NCBI RefSeq assembly: GCF_001688725.2
Contig: NZ_CP015401.2
Coordinates: 1,426,001-1,490,000 of the forward strand
From: Bacteroides caecimuris
GTDB taxonomy: Bacteria > Bacteroidota > Bacteroidia > Bacteroidales > Bacteroidaceae
Reading direction: 5' to 3'
Length of the DNA: 64,000 nucleotides
In this document: piece after piece, positions 37,583 to 47,783 of the stretch
How the letters are laid out: every line of letters begins with the position of its first letter
How positions within the stretch are numbered: position 1 is the first letter of the stretch
Translations under genes and position numbers: made by a program
Notes under the pieces: model-generated
What the model saw: the letters and a program-made list of their open reading frames with translations, nothing else
Database searches by the model: none
What the model was told of the DNA's origin: nothing

Positions 37583-39719
37583 GAGCCACCAGTTCAAGAA
37601 TCTGACTTTCAACACGCGCCACGACCGTGTGGCGGGATTGGGAAACAGCGAGGGAAGCCAGAAGGCACTTAACATGCTCTTTGCCATACGCACCATACAG
37701 GAGCGCACAGGAAAAGACTTGGGTGCGACCTTCCTCTCCGGCACGACTATCAGCAACTCACTGACTGAATTGTACCTGCTGTTCAAGTACCTGCGCCCGA
37801 AGGAGCTGGAACGGCAGGACATAAGGTGTTTCGACGCTTGGGCGGCGATATTTGCCAAGAAGACGACGGATTTTGAATTTAACGTGACGAACAATGTGGT
37901 CCAGAAGGAGCGTTTCCGCTACTTCATCAAAGTGCCGGAGCTTGCCGCCTTCTATAATGAAATCACGGACTACCGCACGGCGGAGGATGTGGGCGTTGAC
38001 CGTCCTGCCAAGAACGAGATACTGCACCATATACCGCCCACGCCGGAACAGGAGGACTTCATACAGAAACTGATGCAGTTCGCCAAGACGGGCGATGCCA
38101 CCTTGTTGGGCAGGCTGCCGCTTTCGGAAACGGAAGAAAAGGCGAAGATGCTCATCGCCACGGACTATGCCCGGAAAATGGCACTCGACATGCGCATGAT
38201 AGACCCGAATTACGAAGATCATCCCGACAACAAAGCGAGTCACTGTGCCAAGATGATCGCGGAGTATTATCAAAAATACGACGCCCAGAAAGGCACGCAG
38301 TTCGTTTTCTCTGATTTGGGGACATACCAGCCGGGCGACGGGTGGAACGTCTATTCGGAAATCAAGCGCAAACTGACGGAGGACTACGGTATACCGCCAA
38401 GCGAGGTGCGCTTCATTCAGGAGTGCAAGACCGACAAGGCGCGGAAGGCGGTGATAGACGCCATGAACGCCGGGACGGTGCGTGTGCTGTTCGGCTCTAC
38501 CTCTATGCTCGGAACGGGTGTGAACGCCCAGAAACGGTGTGTGGCTATCCATCATCTCGATACGCCGTGGCGACCGTCCGACTTGCAACAGCGTGACGGA
38601 CGCGGAGTTAGGGCAGGTAATGAGATTGCCAAACATTTCGCCGGGAACAACGTGGATGTAATCATCTACGCGGTGGAGAAGTCACTGGACAGCTACAAGT
38701 TCAACCTCCTGCACTGCAAGCAGACTTTCATAAGCCAGCTCAAAAGCGGTGCGATGGGTGCGCGTACCATCGACGAGGGGGCAATGGACGAAAAATCGGG
38801 CATGAATTTCTCGGAATACATGGCGTTGCTCTCCGGCAATACCGACCTGTTGGACAAGGCGAAACTGGAAAAGCGGATCGCATCGCTCGAAGGGGAACGC
38901 AAGTCGTTCAACAAGGGCAAGCGTGATTCGGAGTTCAAGCTGGAGTCAAAGACCGGCGAGTTGCGCAACAACACGGCTTTCATAGATGCCATGACGGAGG
39001 ACTGGAACCGCTTCCTGTCGGTGGTGCAGACCGACAAGGAGGGCAACCGCCTTAATATAATAAAGGTGGACGGAGTGGATTCCGCCGATGAGAAGGTCAT
39101 CGGAAAGCGTTTGCAGGAGATAGCCAAGAATGCCACGACCGGAGGGTTGTACACGCAGGTCGGTGAACTTTACGGTTTTCCGATAAAGGTGGTGAGCGAA
39201 AGGATACTCAAAGAGGGATTGGAGTTCACCGACAACCGCTTCGTGGTCGAGGGGAACTACAAGTACACCTACAACAACGGGCATCTGGCGATGGCTGACC
39301 CGTTGGCCGCCGCCCGCAACTTCCTCAACGCGATGGAGAGGATACCCTCCATCATCGACCAGTACAAGGCGAAGAACGAGGTGCTGGAGATGGAGATACC
39401 GCAGTTACAGGAGATAGCGGGTAAGGTGTGGAAGAAGGAGGACGAGCTGAAGCAGTTGAAGTCCGAACTTGCCGCCCTTGACCGAAAAATTCAGCTGGAG
39501 CTTGCGCCACCCACGCCCGAAGTCGCAGAAAAGGAGAATGAAGGGCAACAGCTCAAGCCGGAAGCGGAAGATGTGAGGAACAGGCAGGCGCAATATCCCG
39601 AAAATGCACCGCCGCAGATACGCAGTCCGGCGGATAGTATCGTTGCCAACCATGTCATAATCGGGCGTCCGGGACTGTATGCCAAGGAGGAAACCCGGTC
39701 CAAAGGATTGAAAATATAA
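37583..39719 (+). pseudogene. Methyltransferase-helicase, 3' fragment (C-terminal helicase lobe)
   Basis: This is the 3' part of the split gene, about 711 residues ([30 protein letters not shown] onward). It carries the second RecA-like lobe with [36 protein letters not shown] and motif [15 protein letters not shown], then a coiled-coil/KEE-rich tail. A TTG at 37581 is in frame (MSHQFKNL) and might allow re-initiation, but no good Shine-Dalgarno or promoter is seen. No ATPase motifs I/II remain here, so it is unlikely to be active alone. Confidence 0.85.
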
Positions 39720-39742
39720 CCTAAGGAATTTTATCTGAAGTA

Positions 39743-39846
39743 TTAATAAGGGCTATCCCAAAAGGTCTAAAAGTAAATTTTATCCTTTCTGCAAGTATCT
39801 ATAGGATGGCAACTGCATTTTTTTCTTTTTGGGCAGCCCTTATTAA
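39743..39846. repeat. Imperfect inverted repeat, terminator or MITE-like
   Basis: TTAATAAGGGCT-A-TCCCAAAAG (39743 onward) faces CTTTTTGGG-C-AGCCCTTATTAA (39825-39846). It lies just after the methyltransferase-helicase stop. It could end that transcript; the GGGCTnTCCCAAAA start also resembles insertion-sequence ends, so a tiny relic is possible. Confidence 0.55.
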
Positions 39847-39923
39847 AATTTATTCTTATTTTAGGTTATATACATTCATGTCCATTTATGTAAAAAATTC
39901 CTGCTGACCTTGTTTATGTCTTG

Positions 39924-40106
39924 TCAGTCACCATTTGCAAAACCATATTTGACCCTCAAAGAGGCTGAATTTGATAAGTAACTTGCTACATACTCATAAT
40001 AAGGAGCTAAATAGAACACGAATGGGAAATACACAAATGCTAAACTAAAGAAGATATTGGCCAAAATAAACGCTATACCGAGAGAGAAACTTGATTTTTC
40101 AACTTC
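39924..40106 (-). pseudogene. Possible remnant of a small membrane protein
   Basis: The minus strand is open for about 60 codons without a start codon and reads a hydrophobic stretch, LGIAFILANIFFSLAFVYFP, then LAPYYEYVASYLSN, ending GFANGD and TGA at 39924-39926. A preceding MFEQHRF segment is in another frame. This suggests a decayed gene in the 657-base stretch before tetQ. No family recognised. Confidence 0.3.
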
Positions 40107-40211
40107 CTAAAACGGTGTTGTTCAAACATTTCTACTTATTTGTACTTGCCAGTTGAACCTACGCTTCCCTAATAAAATGTCTATGGTAAAAAGTTAAAAA
40201 ATCCTCCCACT

Positions 40212-40242
40212 TTTGTTAGATATATTTTTTTGTGTAATTTTG
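40212..40242 (+). promoter_or_regulatory. Promoter of the tetQ-rteA-rteB operon
   Basis: TTTG (40212-40215) is followed 19 bases later by TAATTTTG (40235-40242), an exact Bacteroides -33/-7 pair. It gives a leader of about 130 bases before tetQ. Confidence 0.75.
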
Positions 40243-40305
40243 TAATCGTTATGCGGCAGTAATAATATACATATTAATACGAGTTAGTAATCCTGTAGTT
40301 CTCAT

Positions 40306-40356
40306 ATGCTACGAGGAGGTATTAAAAGGTGCGTTTCGACAATGCATCTACTGTAG
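40306..40356 (+). CDS. tetQ leader peptide
   Basis: A 16-codon [19 protein letters not shown], ends with TAG 20 bases before the tetQ ATG. tetQ-rteA-rteB is known to be controlled by translational attenuation in its leader: tetracycline-stalled ribosomes on a short leader ORF free the tetQ start region. This ORF is in the right place. Whether it is the exact published leader peptide I cannot verify. Confidence 0.6.
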
Positions 40357-40376
40357 TATATTATTGCTTAATCCAA

Positions 40377-42302
40377 ATGAATATTATAAATTTAGGAATT
40401 CTTGCTCACATTGATGCAGGAAAAACTTCCGTAACCGAGAATCTGCTGTTTGCCAGTGGAGCAACGGAAAAGTGCGGCCGTGTGGATAATGGTGACACCA
40501 TAACGGACTCTATGGATATAGAGAAACGTAGAGGAATTACTGTCCGGGCTTCTACGACATCTATTATCTGGAATGGAGTGAAATGCAATATCATTGACAC
40601 TCCGGGACACATGGATTTTATTGCGGAAGTGGAGCGGACATTCAAAATGCTTGATGGAGCAGTCCTCATCTTATCCGCAAAGGAAGGCATACAAGCGCAG
40701 ACAAAGTTGCTGTTCAGTACTTTACAAAAGCTGCAAATCCCGACAATTATATTTATCAATAAGATTGACCGTGCCGGTGTGAATTTGGAGCGTTTGTATA
40801 TGGATATAAAAACAAATCTGTCGCAAGATGTCCTGTTTATGCAAACTGTTGTCGATGGATCGGTTTATCCGGTTTGCTCCCAAACATATATAAAGGAAGA
40901 ATACAAAGAATTTGTATGCAACCATGACGACGATATATTAGAACGATATTTGGCGGATAGCGAAATTTCACCGGCTGATTATTGGAATACGATAATCGCT
41001 CTTGTGGCAAAAGCCAAAGTCTATCCGGTGCTACATGGATCAGCAATGTTCAATATCGGTATCAATGAGTTGTTGGACGCCATTTCTTCTTTTATACTTC
41101 CTCCGGCATCAGTCTCAAACAGACTTTCAGCTTATCTCTATAAGATAGAGCATGACCCCAAAGGGCATAAAAGAAGTTTTCTTAAAATAATTGACGGAAG
41201 TCTGAGACTTCGAGACGTTGTAAGAATCAACGATTCGGAAAAATTCATCAAGATTAAAAATCTAAAGACTATTTATCAGGGCAGAGAGATAAATGTTGAT
41301 GAAGTGGGTGCCAATGATATCGCGATTGTAGAAGATATAGAAGATTTTCGAATCGGAGATTATTTAGGTGCTAAACCTTGTTTGATTCAAGGATTATCTC
41401 ATCAGCATCCCGCTCTCAAATCCTCCGTCCGGCCAAATAAGCCCGAAGAGAGAAGCAAGGTGATATCCGCTCTGAATACATTGTGGATTGAAGACCCGTC
41501 TTTGTCCTTTTCCATAAACTCATATAGTGATGAATTGGAAATCTCGTTATATGGTTTGACCCAAAAGGAAATCATACAGACATTGCTGGAAGAACGATTT
41601 TCCGTAAAGGTCCATTTTGATGAGATCAAGACTATCTACAAAGAACGACCTATAAAAAAGGTCAATAAGATTATTCAGATCGAAGTACCACCCAACCCTT
41701 ACTGGGCCACAATAGGGCTGACTCTTGAACCCTTACCGTTAGGGGCAGGGTTGCAAATCGAAAGTGACATCTCCTATGGTTATCTGAACCATTCTTTTCA
41801 AAATGCCGTTTTTGAAGGGATTCGTATGTCTTGCCAATCTGGTTTACATGGATGGGAAGTGACAGATCTGAAAGTAACTTTTACTCAAGCCGAGTATTAT
41901 AGCCCGGTAAGTACACCTGCTGATTTCAGACAGCTGACCCCTTATGTCTTCAGGCTGGCTTTGCAACAGTCAGGTGTGGACATTCTCGAACCGATGCTCT
42001 GTTTTGAGTTGCAGATACCCCAAGTAGCGAGTTCCAAAGCTATTACAGATTTGCAAAAACTGATGTCTGAGATTGAAGACATCAGTTGTAATAATGAGTG
42101 GTGTCATATTAAAGGGAAAGTTCCATTAAATACAAGTAAAGACTATGCCTCAGAAGTAAGTTCGTACACTAAGGGCTTAGGCATTTTTATGGTTAAGCCA
42201 TGTGGGTATCAAATAACAAAAGACGGTTATTCTGATAATATCCGCATGAACGAAAAAGATAAACTTTTATTCATGTTCCAAAAATCAATGTCATTAAAAT
42301 AA
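40377..42302 (+). CDS. tetQ: Tetracycline resistance ribosomal protection protein TetQ
   Basis: TetQ is an EF-G-like GTPase that removes tetracycline from the ribosome. From ATG 40377 the protein is 641 residues, the usual TetQ length ([18 protein letters not shown]). The G motifs are AHIDAGKTS (residues 10-18), DTPGHMDF near 74 and NKID near 128. An in-frame upstream start at 40329 lies inside the leader and is not used. It is followed without a gap by rteA (TAATG, one-base overlap). Low GC compared with the tra block. Confidence 0.98.
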
Positions 42303-44621
42303 TGGAGCGGTCAGGAAATTTCTATAAGGCAATACGGTTGGGATATATACTTATCTCCATTCTTATCGGATGTATGGCATATAATAGCCTCTATGAATGG
42401 CAGGAGATAGAAGCATTAGAACTTGGCAATAAAAAAATAGACGAGCTCCGAAAAGAAATAAACAATATCAATATTCAAATGATAAAATTTTCTCTATTGG
42501 GTGAAACAATACTGGAATGGAACGATAAAGATATCGAGCATTACCATGCACGGCGTATGGCAATGGACAGTATGCTCTGCCGTTTCAAGGCCACCTATCC
42601 AGCAGAGCGCATCGATAGTGTGCGCAGTCTTTTAGAGGATAAGGAACGACAGATGTTCCAGATAGTCCGGTTAATGGATGAACAACAATCTATTAACAAG
42701 AAGATAGCCAATCAAATTCCGGTTATTGTACAGAAAAGTGTGCAGGAACAGTCCAAAAAGCCAAAACGAAAAGGTTTCTTAGGCATATTCGGCAAAAAAA
42801 AAGGAAGTAACTCCAGCAGTATCAACCACTATCCTTCATTCGGTCAATAGAAACGTAATCAGCGAACAGAAAGTGCAGGATCGCCAATTGTCGGAACAAG
42901 CCGACAGCCTTGCAGCTCGTAATGCAGAACTTAACAGACAACTGCAAGAATTGATTTGCCAAATAGAAGAAAAGGTACAAACCGAACTGCAAAGCCGGGA
43001 AAACGAAATAGTTGCCATGCGTGAAAAGTCATTTATGCAAGTAGGCGGTTTAATGGGATTCGTTCTTCTATTGTTGTTAATTTCCTACATCATCATACAT
43101 CGTGATGCAAAAAGCATTAAACAATACAAGCACAAGACAACTGATTTGATAAGGCAACTGGAACAATCCGTACAACGGAACGAGGCACTGATAACGTCAA
43201 GGAAGAAGGCGGTACATACTATCACCCATGAACTGCGCACACCGCTGACAGCAATAACAGGCTATGCCGGACTGATACGGAAAGAACAGTGTGAGGATAA
43301 GTCCGGGCAGTATATCCAAAACATACTGCAATCCTCCGACCGTATGCGGGATATGCTTAACACTTTGCTTGACTTCTTCCGCCTGGACAACGGCAAGGAA
43401 CAGCCCCGTCTGTCACCCTGCCGGATTTCAGCAATCACGCACACACTTGAAACGGAGTTCATGCCTGTTGCCGTGAACAAAGGGCTGTCCTTGTCCGTGA
43501 AGACTGGACACGATGCCATTGTATTGACCGACAAAGAGCGAATAATACAAATCGGGAATAACCTGCTGTCAAACGCTGTCAAGTTCACAGAAGAAGGCGG
43601 TGTTTCTTTGATTACTGAATATGATAATGGAGTTCTGACACTGGTCGTTGAAGATACAGGTACAGGCATGACAGAAGAGGAACAGAAACAAGCGTTCGGT
43701 GCGTTTGAACGTCTATCAAATGCCGCCGCAAAGGAGGGTTTCGGGCTTGGGCTTGCCATAATGCGTAATATTGTGTCGATGCTTGGCGGAACAATCCGTT
43801 TAGACAGCAAGAAAGGGAAAGGCAGTCGTTTCACAGTTGAAATTTCTATGCAGGAAGCTGAAGAACAGCTTGGATATACAAGCAATACACCTGTTTATCA
43901 TAACAATAAATTCCATGATGTTGTCGCCATTGACAATGATGAGGTATTACTTCTGATGCTGAAAGAGATGTATTCCCAAGAAGGAATACACTGCGACACT
44001 TGCACCGATGCTGCGGCACTGATGGAAATGATACGCCAGAAAGAATACAGCCTGTTGCTGACAGACTTGAATATGCCCGATATAAACGGTTTCGAATTGC
44101 TGGAACTGTTGCGTTCGTCCAACGTGGGCAATTCACCAACAATCCCGGTGGTTGTGGCAACCGCTTCGGGCAGTTGTAACAAAGGGGAACTATTGGCAAA
44201 AGGCTTTGCCGGATGCCTGTTCAAACCGTTCTCCATATCGGAACTGATGGAGGTTTCCGACAGGTGTGCCATAAAAGCGACACCGGACGGGAAACCGGAC
44301 TTTTCCGCCTTATTGTCCTATGGCAATGAAGCCGTCATGCTGGAAAAGTTGATAACTGAAACAGAAAAGGAAATGCAGGCGGTACGGGATGCAGCAAAAG
44401 AAAAAGACCTGCAAAAGCTGGATTCCCTGATCCACCACCTGCGCAGTTCGTGGGAGGTGCTCCGTGCCGACCAACCGCTGAATGTACTTTACGGATTGCT
44501 TCGTGGCGATGCTCTCCCGGATGGTGAAGCGTTAAGCCATGCCGTGACTGCCGTGCTGGATAAGGGAGTGGAAATAATACGGTTGGCAGAAGAGGAAAGG
44601 AGAAAATACGAAGATGAATAA
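42302..44621 (+). pseudogene. rteA: Hybrid sensor histidine kinase RteA, frameshifted in an A9 tract
   Basis: Two frames, 42302-42850 and 42873-44621, together make one 772-residue RteA if one A is removed from the run at 42794-42802 (GGC-A9-GG). The combined protein has a TM helix at the N-terminus, a coiled coil, a second TM (LMGFVLLLLLISYIII), HisKA with HELRTPL near residue 308, HATPase_c (NNLLSNAV, DTGTGM, GFGLGLAI), a receiver domain with TDLNMPD near 585 and an HPt-like LIHHLRSSWEV. It partners RteB. With nine As, translation ends at 42850 unless slippage occurs or a GTG at 42873 restarts. Confidence 0.9.
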
Positions 44622-45936
44622 GACAAAAATAATTGTGGTGGAAGACAACATCGTGTATTGCGAATATGTCTGCAATATGCTGTCACGGGAGGGCTACCGC
44701 AATATGAAGGCTTACCACCTCTCAACCGCGAAGAAACATCTGCAACAGGCAACAGATAATGATATCGTGGTTGCCGACCTGCGTCTGCCTGACGGCAGTG
44801 GCATAGACCTTTTGTGCTGGATGCGAAAGGAGGGAAAGATGCAGCCCTTCATCATTATGACCGACTACGCCGAAGTTAATACCGCCGTGGAAAGCATGAA
44901 ACTCGGCTCGATAGACTATATTCCCAAACAGCTTGTGGAGGATAAACTTGTCCCCCTGATCCGTTCCATACTGAAAGAACGTCAGGCAGGACAACGCCGT
45001 ATGCCTATATTCGCCCGTGAAGGTTCCGCCTTTCAGAAAATCATGCACCGCATAAGGCTGGTAGCCGCCACCGATATGAGCGTGATGATATTTGGTGAGA
45101 ACGGCACGGGCAAGGAGCATATTGCCCACCTGTTGCATGACAAGAGCAAACGTGCAGGCAAGCCATTTGTGGCGGTGGACTGCGGTTCACTCTCCAAAGA
45201 GCTTGCACCGTCGGCTTTCTTCGGACACGTCAAAGGTGCATTTACAGGTGCGGACAATGCCAAGAAAGGATATTTCCATGAGGCGGAAGGCGGCACGTTG
45301 TTTCTGGACGAGGTAGGAAACCTCGCGTTGGAAACCCAACAGATGTTGCTCCGTGCCATACAGGAGAGGCGGTATCGCCCGGTCGGAGACAAGGCAGACC
45401 GGAATTTCAATGTCCGCATCATCGCTGCTACCAATGAAGATTTGGAGGTATCGGTGAATGAAAAGCGTTTTCGGCAGGATCTTCTGTACCGCCTGCACGA
45501 CTTCGGGATAACCGTTCCTCCGTTGCGTGACTGTCAAGAAGACATTATGCCGCTGGCAGAGTTCTTCCGTGATATGGCAAACAGAGAGCTGGAGTGTAGC
45601 GTGAGCGGGTTCAGTTCCGAAGCACGTAAAGCGTTGCTGACACACGCATGGCCGGGCAACGTGCGGGAACTTCGGCAGAAAGTTATGGGTGCTGTATTGC
45701 AGGCGCAGGAAGGTGTTGTCATGAAAGAGCATCTGGAACTTGCCGTGACGAAACCGACCTCTACTGTCAGCTTCGCCTTGCGCAATGACGCGGAGGATAA
45801 GGAGCGGATATTGCGTGCGTTGAAACAGGCAAACGGCAACCGGAGTGTCGCCGCAGAACTGCTCGGCATAGGCAGGACAACACTATACAGCAAACTTGAA
45901 GAGTATGGACTTAAATATAAATTCAAGCAATCATAG
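44614..45936 (+). CDS. rteB: Sigma-54-type response regulator RteB
   Basis: This 440-residue NtrC-like regulator has a receiver domain with the phospho-acceptor near Asp55 (VVADLRLPDG), an AAA+ domain with Walker A GENGTGKEH near residue 160, GAFTGA near 208, FLDEVGNL, and a C-terminal FIS helix-turn-helix (NRSVAAELLGIGRTTLYSKLEEY). In CTnDOT it activates rteC. The start overlaps the rteA stop by 8 bases. The intact GAFTGA implies sigma-54 contact, though the sigma factor used in Bacteroides here is not shown by sequence. Confidence 0.96.
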   Translation: MNKTKIIVVEDNIVYCEYVCNMLSREGYRNMKAYHLSTAKKHLQQATDNDIVVADLRLPDGSGIDLLCWMRKEGKMQPFIIMTDYAEVNTAVESMKLGSIDYIPKQLVEDKLVPLIRSILKERQAGQRRMPIFAREGSAFQKIMHRIRLVAATDMSVMIFGENGTGKEHIAHLLHDKSKRAGKPFVAVDCGSLSKELAPSAFFGHVKGAFTGADNAKKGYFHEAEGGTLFLDEVGNLALETQQMLLRAIQERRYRPVGDKADRNFNVRIIAATNEDLEVSVNEKRFRQDLLYRLHDFGITVPPLRDCQEDIMPLAEFFRDMANRELECSVSGFSSEARKALLTHAWPGNVRELRQKVMGAVLQAQEGVVMKEHLELAVTKPTSTVSFALRNDAEDKERILRALKQANGNRSVAAELLGIGRTTLYSKLEEYGLKYKFKQS

Positions 45937-45958
45937 CCCGTAATTCACTGAATTTGGC

Positions 45959-45966
45959 TATCTTTG
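45959..45966 (+). promoter_or_regulatory. -7 box for the structured leader and RibD-like gene
   Basis: TATCTTTG matches TAnnTTTG and lies 23 bases after rteB. Transcription would start about 45973, giving a roughly 240-nt leader before the ATG at 46216. Confidence 0.6.
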
Positions 45967-46038
45967 CATAACATTTGAGAAAAACGGCGATTGGCAGGAG
46001 CTTTTCGCCGCCAACATATAGGATAAGACCGCAAGGCG

Positions 46039-46188
46039 TTTCAAGCGAAAATCTGGTAAATTGGAACTACGGAGACGATTGCGTGATGCTTATGCTATGC
46101 TTACGCATAGCGTGCATTCACGTACTCTCCGTAAAGGCTTTACCAGAGCCATCGCTTGAAGGTAGTGTGAATTGCACGCTACTTTTTT
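46039..46188 (+). ncRNA. Long rod-like structured leader RNA ending in a terminator
   Basis: Nested helices are P1 (46040-46048/46152-46160), P2 (46052-46060/46139-46147), P3 (46068-46075/46126-46133), P4 (46082-46089/46114-46122) and P5 (46092-46100/46105-46113, loop TTAC). They are perfect or nearly so and are separated by internal loops. It is followed by terminator GTAGTGTG (46162-46169)/CACGCTAC (46175-46182) and T6, 33 bases before a RibD-like gene. This is a riboswitch or attenuator architecture. Another hairpin lies at 45985-46010. I do not recognise a known class. Confidence 0.65.
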
Positions 46189-46215
46189 ACCCTTGCCTAA
46201 CGAAAGGAAACGATT

Positions 46216-46638
46216 ATGGGTAAAGTTCAGATTCTCGCCGTACTGACGATGGACGGATGTCTTTCTTCAGAGTTATATGATAAAGCACATCAGGATTTGT
46301 GCCTTGACCGTTGCGGTCTTGATGAAATCAGGAAGAAAGCCTTTTACCGTGTGACACCGGACTATTCCATTTCAATGCTGCACGAATGGAGAAAAGACTG
46401 CACAAACATCCGTTACCTCGCGGAAGCCACACCGGACACGGCAGACTATATAAACGGACTGCTGCGGATGCACGCTGTGGATGAAATCATACTATACACC
46501 GTTCCTTTCATATCCGGAAGCGGACGACATTTTTTTAAGTCGGCTCTGCCAGAGCAACACTGGACGCTTTCCTCTTTGAAAAGCTATCCCAACGGTGTAT
46601 GTCGCATTATCTATATCCTTGATAAAAAAGCAAGATAG
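46216..46638 (+). CDS. RibD C-terminal / dihydrofolate reductase-like protein
   Basis: The 140-residue protein matches the RibD C-terminal reductase fold: VQILAVLTMDGCLSSEL at the N-terminus, RYLAEATPDTADYINGLLRMHAVDEIILYTVPFISGSGRHFFKSALPEQHWTLSSLKSYPNGVCRIIY. GGGRH-like ISGSGRHFF is the NADPH contact region. Members reduce pyrimidine or pterin substrates, or are uncharacterised 'dihydrofolate reductase family' proteins. It sits between rteB and rteC, with its own promoter and a structured leader, so its expression seems conditional. Function on the ICE is unknown. Confidence 0.72.
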   Translation: MGKVQILAVLTMDGCLSSELYDKAHQDLCLDRCGLDEIRKKAFYRVTPDYSISMLHEWRKDCTNIRYLAEATPDTADYINGLLRMHAVDEIILYTVPFISGSGRHFFKSALPEQHWTLSSLKSYPNGVCRIIYILDKKAR

Positions 46639-46758
46639 CCAAAATGTGCGGCAAGCATACATTTCTATTTTCAGGAATAGAATAAATGTTCCGATTACAA
46701 ACAATTTAAGTCGGAGATAATTTGTCCTTGTGAAAAAATACTGAATTTTATACCTCTG

Positions 46759-46796
46759 AAATCCAGCACTTTGTAAAATTGAGTGTTGGATTTTTT
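46759..46796 (+). terminator. Intrinsic terminator after the RibD-like gene
   Basis: AAATCCAGCACT (46759-46770) pairs with AGTGTTGGATTT (46782-46793), 12 bp with one G-U pair, then T6. It lies 80 bases before rteC, so rteC must start from its own RteB-dependent promoter or depend on antitermination. Confidence 0.85.
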
Positions 46797-46876
46797 ATTT
46801 TCTGCCGCGTTTTTTGCCAATTATATTCATGTGCGCACGCAGAAAACAAAGTGTAATTTTCAAAATTGACAGAACC

Positions 46877-47482
46877 ATGAATTATTTCTTGCTGGCGGAA
46901 ACCGACTTTTTCCGCCTGATAAACGAAGCCGGCGACTGCAATATGGAAACGGCATACACGGCTTTCGCCACCCAAGTGATCGAACTGTGCAACGGCGGCA
47001 TGGACATGAACCTTACCGTCATCGCGCTTGCCTACATCGAAATCGAGTTGCAGCACCATCCCGTACGTAATCTGTCAGAAGAAAAAAGAGAGATTGCCGC
47101 CTACGTCAGCAAGGCTCTGTCTTTCGTAAGAAAGATGCAGAAATTCCTTGCCACGCCCCAAGTGCCACCACTAATATCCGCCAACAACGCAACAGAAACC
47201 ACCGCCAGCCTTCTTCAATGGACGGGCAATGCCATCGACCTCGTGGAACTTATCTACGGCATAGACGTGATGGGCTGCATCAACAACGGCAATATGCCGC
47301 TCAAACAGCTCGCCCCACTTCTCTATAAGATATTCGGGGTTGATTCTAAAGACTGCTACCGCTTCTACACTGATATCAAACGCCGGAAGAACGAAAGCCG
47401 CACCTATTTCATTGACAGGATGCAGGAAAAACTGAACGAGAGAATGTTGCGTGATGAGGAGTTGGAGCGGATGAGAAAATAA
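46877..47482 (+). CDS. rteC: RteC, activator of the excision operon
   Basis: The 201-residue protein starts at ATG 46877 (MNYFLLAETDFFRLINEAGD). It is all-helical. The C-terminal part (QLAPLLYKIFGVDSKDCYRFYTDIKRRKNESRTYFIDRMQEKL) contains a winged-helix-like segment. It matches RteC of CTnDOT, which RteB induces and which binds upstream of xis2c. A longer in-frame start at 46814 adds 21 residues; the shorter is preferred because it follows an A/G-rich leader. Confidence 0.93.
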   Translation: MNYFLLAETDFFRLINEAGDCNMETAYTAFATQVIELCNGGMDMNLTVIALAYIEIELQHHPVRNLSEEKREIAAYVSKALSFVRKMQKFLATPQVPPLISANNATETTASLLQWTGNAIDLVELIYGIDVMGCINNGNMPLKQLAPLLYKIFGVDSKDCYRFYTDIKRRKNESRTYFIDRMQEKLNERMLRDEELERMRK

Positions 47483-47504
47483 AAAAATATCCATTACATA
47501 TGAG

Positions 47505-47534
47505 AAGACAGGAATACTCGTATCCTGTCTTTTT
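47505..47534 (+). terminator. Intrinsic terminator after rteC
   Basis: AAGACAGGA (47505-47513) pairs with TCCTGTCTT (47523-47531), with TAC/GTA inside and one bulge, then T residues. The remainder of 47535-47757 is AT-rich, with no gene seen. Confidence 0.8.
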
Positions 47535-47757
47535 ATTTTCATTTAATTATATATTAATTAGCACAATATATGTGAGTTTTTCATTCCTATAAGGACAAAT
47601 TTCAGAAACGTATGTCTGGTAAATTATTGAGTCATCATAGTATGAACATATATCATTACTAAAAACAATGAAACAACTTCCATAAGATTGTGGTTGTAAA
47701 AATCGCCATTTAATAGCCCGTTTTTTTTGTAAAATTCGCCAATTAAAAAAATATGAT

Positions 47758-47765
47758 TATCTTTG
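47758..47765 (+). promoter_or_regulatory. -7 box for the DUF4143/KAP cassette
   Basis: TATCTTTG, an exact TAnnTTTG, 18 bases before the ATG at 47784. The cassette therefore has its own promoter. Confidence 0.6.
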
Positions 47766-47783
47766 CATTATATTTTATAAGGT

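Noticed and set aside
46183..46206. Integron attC-like GCCTAAC box after the structured RNA
   Set aside because: There is no matching GTTRRRY partner in the right arrangement and no integron integrase in the window.
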